NCBI GenBank assembly: GCA_013399115.1
Contig: VXAA01005207.1
Coordinates: 6,790 to 70,789, forward strand
DNA from: Anseranas semipalmata
Lineage: Eukaryota > Chordata > Aves > Anseriformes > Anseranatidae
Length of the DNA: 64,000 nucleotides
Direction of reading: 5' to 3'
Both the position numbers and the translations under genes were made by a program. The notes beneath the pieces were generated by a model. It did no database searches, had not been told where the DNA came from, and worked only from the letters and a program-made list of their open reading frames with translations. This document shows, one piece after another, positions 60,791 through 64,000 of the stretch (its first letter is position 1; the number at the start of each line of letters is the position of its first letter).

Positions 60791-61230
60791 CGTCCGCAAC
60801 AGATGGCATCCTGCATTCATAAACACTACTCTGTATTTATTTTAAAATATTTGCCATTCACAAATTAATATTTAATTCGTGTTTCATACCCTTAAAAATC
60901 TCCCCACAGTGTTACTAAATGGTTGATAATGGTCCTCTTCCTTTGTGTGTTCTGTCCCGATTTAGCAATTTCCTTGCGCATGTATTCTTTTTAGTTACTA
61001 AGGGAACATGAATCTTAATAAAACTCGATCACATATTCCTTAAATAACAGCTGCCTTCATTTAACTATCTTATCAGCATTTATTGGCTCTGCTCAAAATT
61101 CCTGGGAAATTAAGATCTGATTCTTCACACAGTAATAAAAAAGTAACACATCCCAAATGGGAAAGGAATCATTTACCCTGAATTCAGGGCTATTATTTGG
61201 CAGAAAATCTTGTATTTTGTCCTGAATATG
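60791..61230. promoter_or_regulatory. AT-rich block, candidate conserved non-coding element
   Basis: About 440 AT-rich bases carry TTTATTTTAAAATATTTGCC, AAATTAATATTTAATTCG, TTCTTTTTAGTTACTAAGG, CATTTAACTATCTTATCAGC and AATATGCATATTCC. It shows no simple-repeat structure, so it is not a microsatellite. Its mixed TAAT, GATA-like (CTTATCAG) and POU-like (ATGCATAT) motifs fit an enhancer; this is inference. Confidence 0.3.
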
Positions 61231-62488
61231 CATATTCCTCCCTACCCTTTTGGTGTGAGTTACAAGTCAGTTGGGCACCTCCAGATACATGATTTGTGCT
61301 TGAGTTGCTTATATTGCAGCAGGGCCTGTTCTGAGCATCTCTGGTAGCAAGGACCATGAAAGTGAATTTTCGTAACCCAGATGTGTCCATGGTAATCATG
61401 AATCTCCCCTGAAGTCTCTGGTGGAGAGTTGTGGCTGGTGGAAGGAGCTTGGCCAGCTATGGCTTCCTGGCAGCCACAAAGCAGGGATGCTCTGCCTGGT
61501 GTTTACACAAGAAATGGCATTAGGGGTCTCAGTGCAGGGTTAGACTCTGAGATACTGCCTCTGTGCAATAACAAATGACCAGACCACAGAAGCCCCAGTT
61601 GTCCCAGCACCAAGCTGGGATGCATGGGTAGTGCTTGGGAAGAGCCTTCTCTGCAGAGGTTATTGGAATCTTTGGCCCTATGCAGTGTACTTTCTGGAAG
61701 AAGAACCAGTAGCAGGGAGAGAAGAAGCCTGTGATACGGAGTCTGGTCTCTTTTATCTCTTTGATCCCTGAGCTGTTTTCACCAAAGACTGAATTCTGAC
61801 AACTGTGGTAAAAATTTCTGAAGGTATCAAGAAAGTCACTGTGTTGTGTGTGGAAGTTTTAGGATAATGTTGCTGAATGTTTCCTGTGGAACAGCAGTTG
61901 GTTCCCACTTATACATTTTAGCTGGGCTCTTCATTGCACTGTACAAAACTAAATTGCAAAACGCTGCTTCGACATCCCTGGCCTCTGGCTTTTCTAGGTT
62001 GGGATCTTTGGAGATCTTTGGAAAGCCACTTAGAATTGACCCCCAGCTCTAATTCTTGCCTGAATTCAAACCTCTGTTAGTCTCCTTGGCTGAACTGGTC
62101 CTAGCTGAAGTGCCTCTGGATATATCCTTCCTCTTTCCTTGTCACCTGGCAGGACTCAGATTACAGCATTGTGGCCAAAGCTGGTTCCTTCCCACCAAGC
62201 CTGTGCATCACAGTGGAGACCCCTCCAGCACAGTCATTCCCCAAGCAGTAACTTGTGCAATCTACTGCTTGTCACTTGATGTCAGGAAAAGCCCATAGCT
62301 GCAGGCCAGAGATGGGGACTGGGAGGTTAGTGTCTCCTACCTGAGAATGTCTGTCTGAGACTCCCACTTCTGTGCGGGCTGCAAATGTTTAAGCAGCAGT
62401 GATGCCCCAGGCATGCCTTGCTTTGGGTGAGGAGCTGCTACAAGTACAGTGCAGCAGTCCCCCTCCCACCCAGGAGGTACCAACTGTT
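61231..62488. other. Non-coding, nothing recognised
   Basis: Unique sequence of ordinary composition with frames under 81 codons. Confidence 0.5.
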
Positions 62489-62490
62489 AT

Positions 62491-62571
<81 letters not shown>

Positions 62572-62572
62572 T
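62489..62572. repeat. Compound tetranucleotide microsatellite (ATCT)n(TTTA)n
   Basis: About twelve ATCT units run directly into about nine TTTA units with few interruptions. Both are typical vertebrate slippage repeats, and the array is probably polymorphic. The Ile-Tyr-Leu-Ser frames through it are artefacts. Confidence 0.97.
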
Positions 62573-63342
62573 CTCAGAAGGAAGTGCAGCTTTTCTCATG
62601 CCAAGAAGACAGGGATTCACTAAGATGATATTTCATCCTGCCAGGGAAATTTGTTGCTCTCCAAACACTCTGAATTCAATTCAGTGAGCCTGAACTTGTG
62701 GAGGAAGCAGGGCCCAGCCTGCATGAGCTGCTGCTGCTCTCCTTGCTCCAGAGAGGCTGCTGAGTAGCATAATTTTTTAAGGCTAGTAATATGACTCCAA
62801 TGCCCTGCCGAGCTCAGGGTGGCATAGCTGAGACATCGAACTGAACCACCAACACCTCTCCAGGCACAGAAAAGTGCAGCAGCTGGGCAGTGATGGCCAG
62901 GCAATGCAATGTTTTCAAAGTCCTGAGAGCTCCCAGGGCAGTAGGAGCTCTGCGAGGAGATAGAGGCTGTGGAGAGCTATGCCTGTCCCTGAGAGCTCTG
63001 TGGAGAGGAGCAGAATGCTCCATCCACTTAACTCATCAATGCTTCTCTATGGGCAGGTATTCCTCACCCAGATAGGGCCACATGGAACCATCATCTGCTC
63101 CTGTGCTGACCCTGCATCTGACCACCAGCTTTCCATGGGGACAGCATCAGACTAAGGTGAATGATTTCTTCTGCCAGGCAAAGAAATCAGCTCACTGTGA
63201 GGCCCCAGGGATGCCTTGTTCCCAAGGCTGTGTCCACCTCCATTATTTACTCCAGGCCACTGACCCCAGTGACCTCCTCTGCTCTGCACTAAGCCCAGCC
63301 CTCCTGCAGAGATGTAGCCAGCTCCTCAGACCCTGGGCCCTG
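62573..63342. other. Non-coding, nothing recognised
   Basis: Unique sequence between the microsatellite and the inverted repeat, with no recognisable gene. Confidence 0.5.
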
Positions 63343-63443
63343 GGGTCTTCAGAGGTGTTGTGCACAGTTTCCAGGGTCTTCAGAGGTGTTGTGCCTTGAA
63401 AGCCACAATGCACAACACCTCTGAAGACCCTGGAAACTGTGCA
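63343..63443. repeat. Perfect 34-bp inverted repeat with an extra direct copy
   Basis: The left arm, 63361-63394 (TGCACAGTTTCC to GTTGTGC), is exactly complementary to the right arm, 63410-63443 (GCACAACACC to ACTGTGCA), with a 15-base loop. A 21-base core of the left arm (GGGTCTTCAGAGGTGTTG then TGC) also occurs upstream as a direct repeat at 63343-63363, 31 bp before its copy at 63374-63394. Transcribed RNA could form a perfect 34-bp hairpin, or an alternative one using the upstream copy. It is not part of a CR1 or LTR that I can recognise. Perfect identity suggests recent origin, for example by template switching. Confidence 0.97.
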
Positions 63444-63767
63444 GATCTCACTGCCCTTGCAGTGTGTAAGGAGCTGAGCACTGCCAAGCACCTTGTTCTG
63501 GACTAGGCCATTCTCTGATGGCTGGAAGTGGAAACCCAAGTGCTCTCTGCCCAGATGGAAACTTCTCCAGCTCAGATCACTCATCCCCATTCCTACCCTC
63601 ACGATGTGGTACCCATGCCATGGGAATCCACAGCATGAACAAGGGAGGATCAGAGGCCTGAGGGAGCTTTATTTGACTGCCTGGGCAACTGCTATCAGGG
63701 AAGGCAGGAACTGCCAGACAAGTCTAATATTTGCAATCTGCATTCATTAAAGACCTGATGATAAATA
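63444..63767. other. Non-coding, nothing recognised
   Basis: Ordinary unique sequence up to the CR1 tail. Confidence 0.5.
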
Positions 63768-64000
63768 TAGAATCATAGAATCATGGAATATCCAAAGTTG
63801 GAAGGGACCCACAAGGATCATCGAGTCCAACTCCTGGGTCTGCCACAGGACCACCCAAAAATCAGACCCTGTGTCTGAGAGCATTGTCCAAATGCCTCTT
63901 GAACTCCAGCAGGCTCAGTGCCGTGACCACTTCCCTGGGGAGCCTGTTCTAGTGCCCAAACACCCTCTTGGTGAAGAACCTTTTCCTAACATCCAGCCTG
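63768..64000 (-). mobile_element. CR1 LINE 3' region, cut by the window end
   Basis: It begins on the plus strand with the antisense tail TAGAATCATAGAATCATGG. It continues with GTTGGAAGGGACCCACAAGG, ATCATCGAGTCCAACTCC, TGGGGAGCCTGTTCTAGTGC and TGGTGAAGAACCTTTTCC, the standard order of the CR1 3' UTR and ORF2 end in antisense. Its 5' extent lies beyond position 64000. The tail wording (ATTCTATG) differs from the 37610 and 43986 copies, so it is another subfamily. Confidence 0.95.

Noticed and set aside
62399..62687. Ile-Tyr-Leu-Ser-rich frames resembling membrane peptides
   Set aside because: They are translations of the tetranucleotide microsatellite.
1..64000. CRISPR arrays, bacterial operons, phage genes or tRNA/rRNA genes
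   Set aside because: No regularly spaced identical repeats, ribosome binding sites, tightly packed genes or cloverleaf-forming sequences with A and B boxes were seen. The repeat content is avian.

Overview
The window reads as non-coding nuclear DNA from a bird. The evidence is the repeat content: several CR1 (chicken-repeat-1 group) LINE fragments with the avian 8-bp 3' tails, and long terminal repeats (LTRs) of avian endogenous retroviruses, including a solo LTR of the common bird ERVL type. Two N gaps and two single Ns mark it as a draft assembly. I found no protein-coding exon I could defend, and no tRNA, rRNA, CRISPR array or bacterial-style operon. Open frames are short, unrecognised, or lie in low-complexity DNA, across N gaps, or in LINE reverse transcriptase remnants. 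The stretch is best read as intergenic or deep intronic sequence.

Layout. 1-12 kb: unique sequence with AT-rich patches, simple repeats and a very old CR1 3' tail near 6.9 kb. 12-13 kb: a C-rich degenerate minisatellite, a 366-bp gap, then a strongly CpG-rich block, the best candidate for a promoter or first-exon region. 13-24 kb: unique sequence with nothing recognised. 24-45 kb: the repeat-rich part, with a truncated LTR (24.0 kb), an old CR1 (27.8 kb), a decayed LINE (32.7 kb), a polypurine tract followed by an LTR (33.4 kb), a complete solo ERVL LTR with a 5-bp target duplication (35.0 kb), a CR1 with reverse transcriptase and a gap inside (36.4 kb), a very old LINE (39.0 kb), a rearranged CR1 pair (41.7-42.7 kb) and a CR1 C-terminal copy (44.0 kb). 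45-64 kb: mostly unique sequence with AT-rich homeodomain-motif blocks, a 137-bp pure polypyrimidine tract (48.9 kb), a pair of related repeats 2.8 kb apart (49.7 and 52.5 kb), G-rich DNA (57.3 kb), a compound tetranucleotide repeat (62.5 kb), a perfect 34-bp inverted repeat (63.4 kb) and a CR1 cut by the window end.

There is no set of genes working together. What can be read is a record of retroelement insertion and decay, plus several compact AT-rich elements that could be enhancers. The most unusual structure is the perfect inverted repeat at 63361-63443, which has an additional direct copy of its core beside it.
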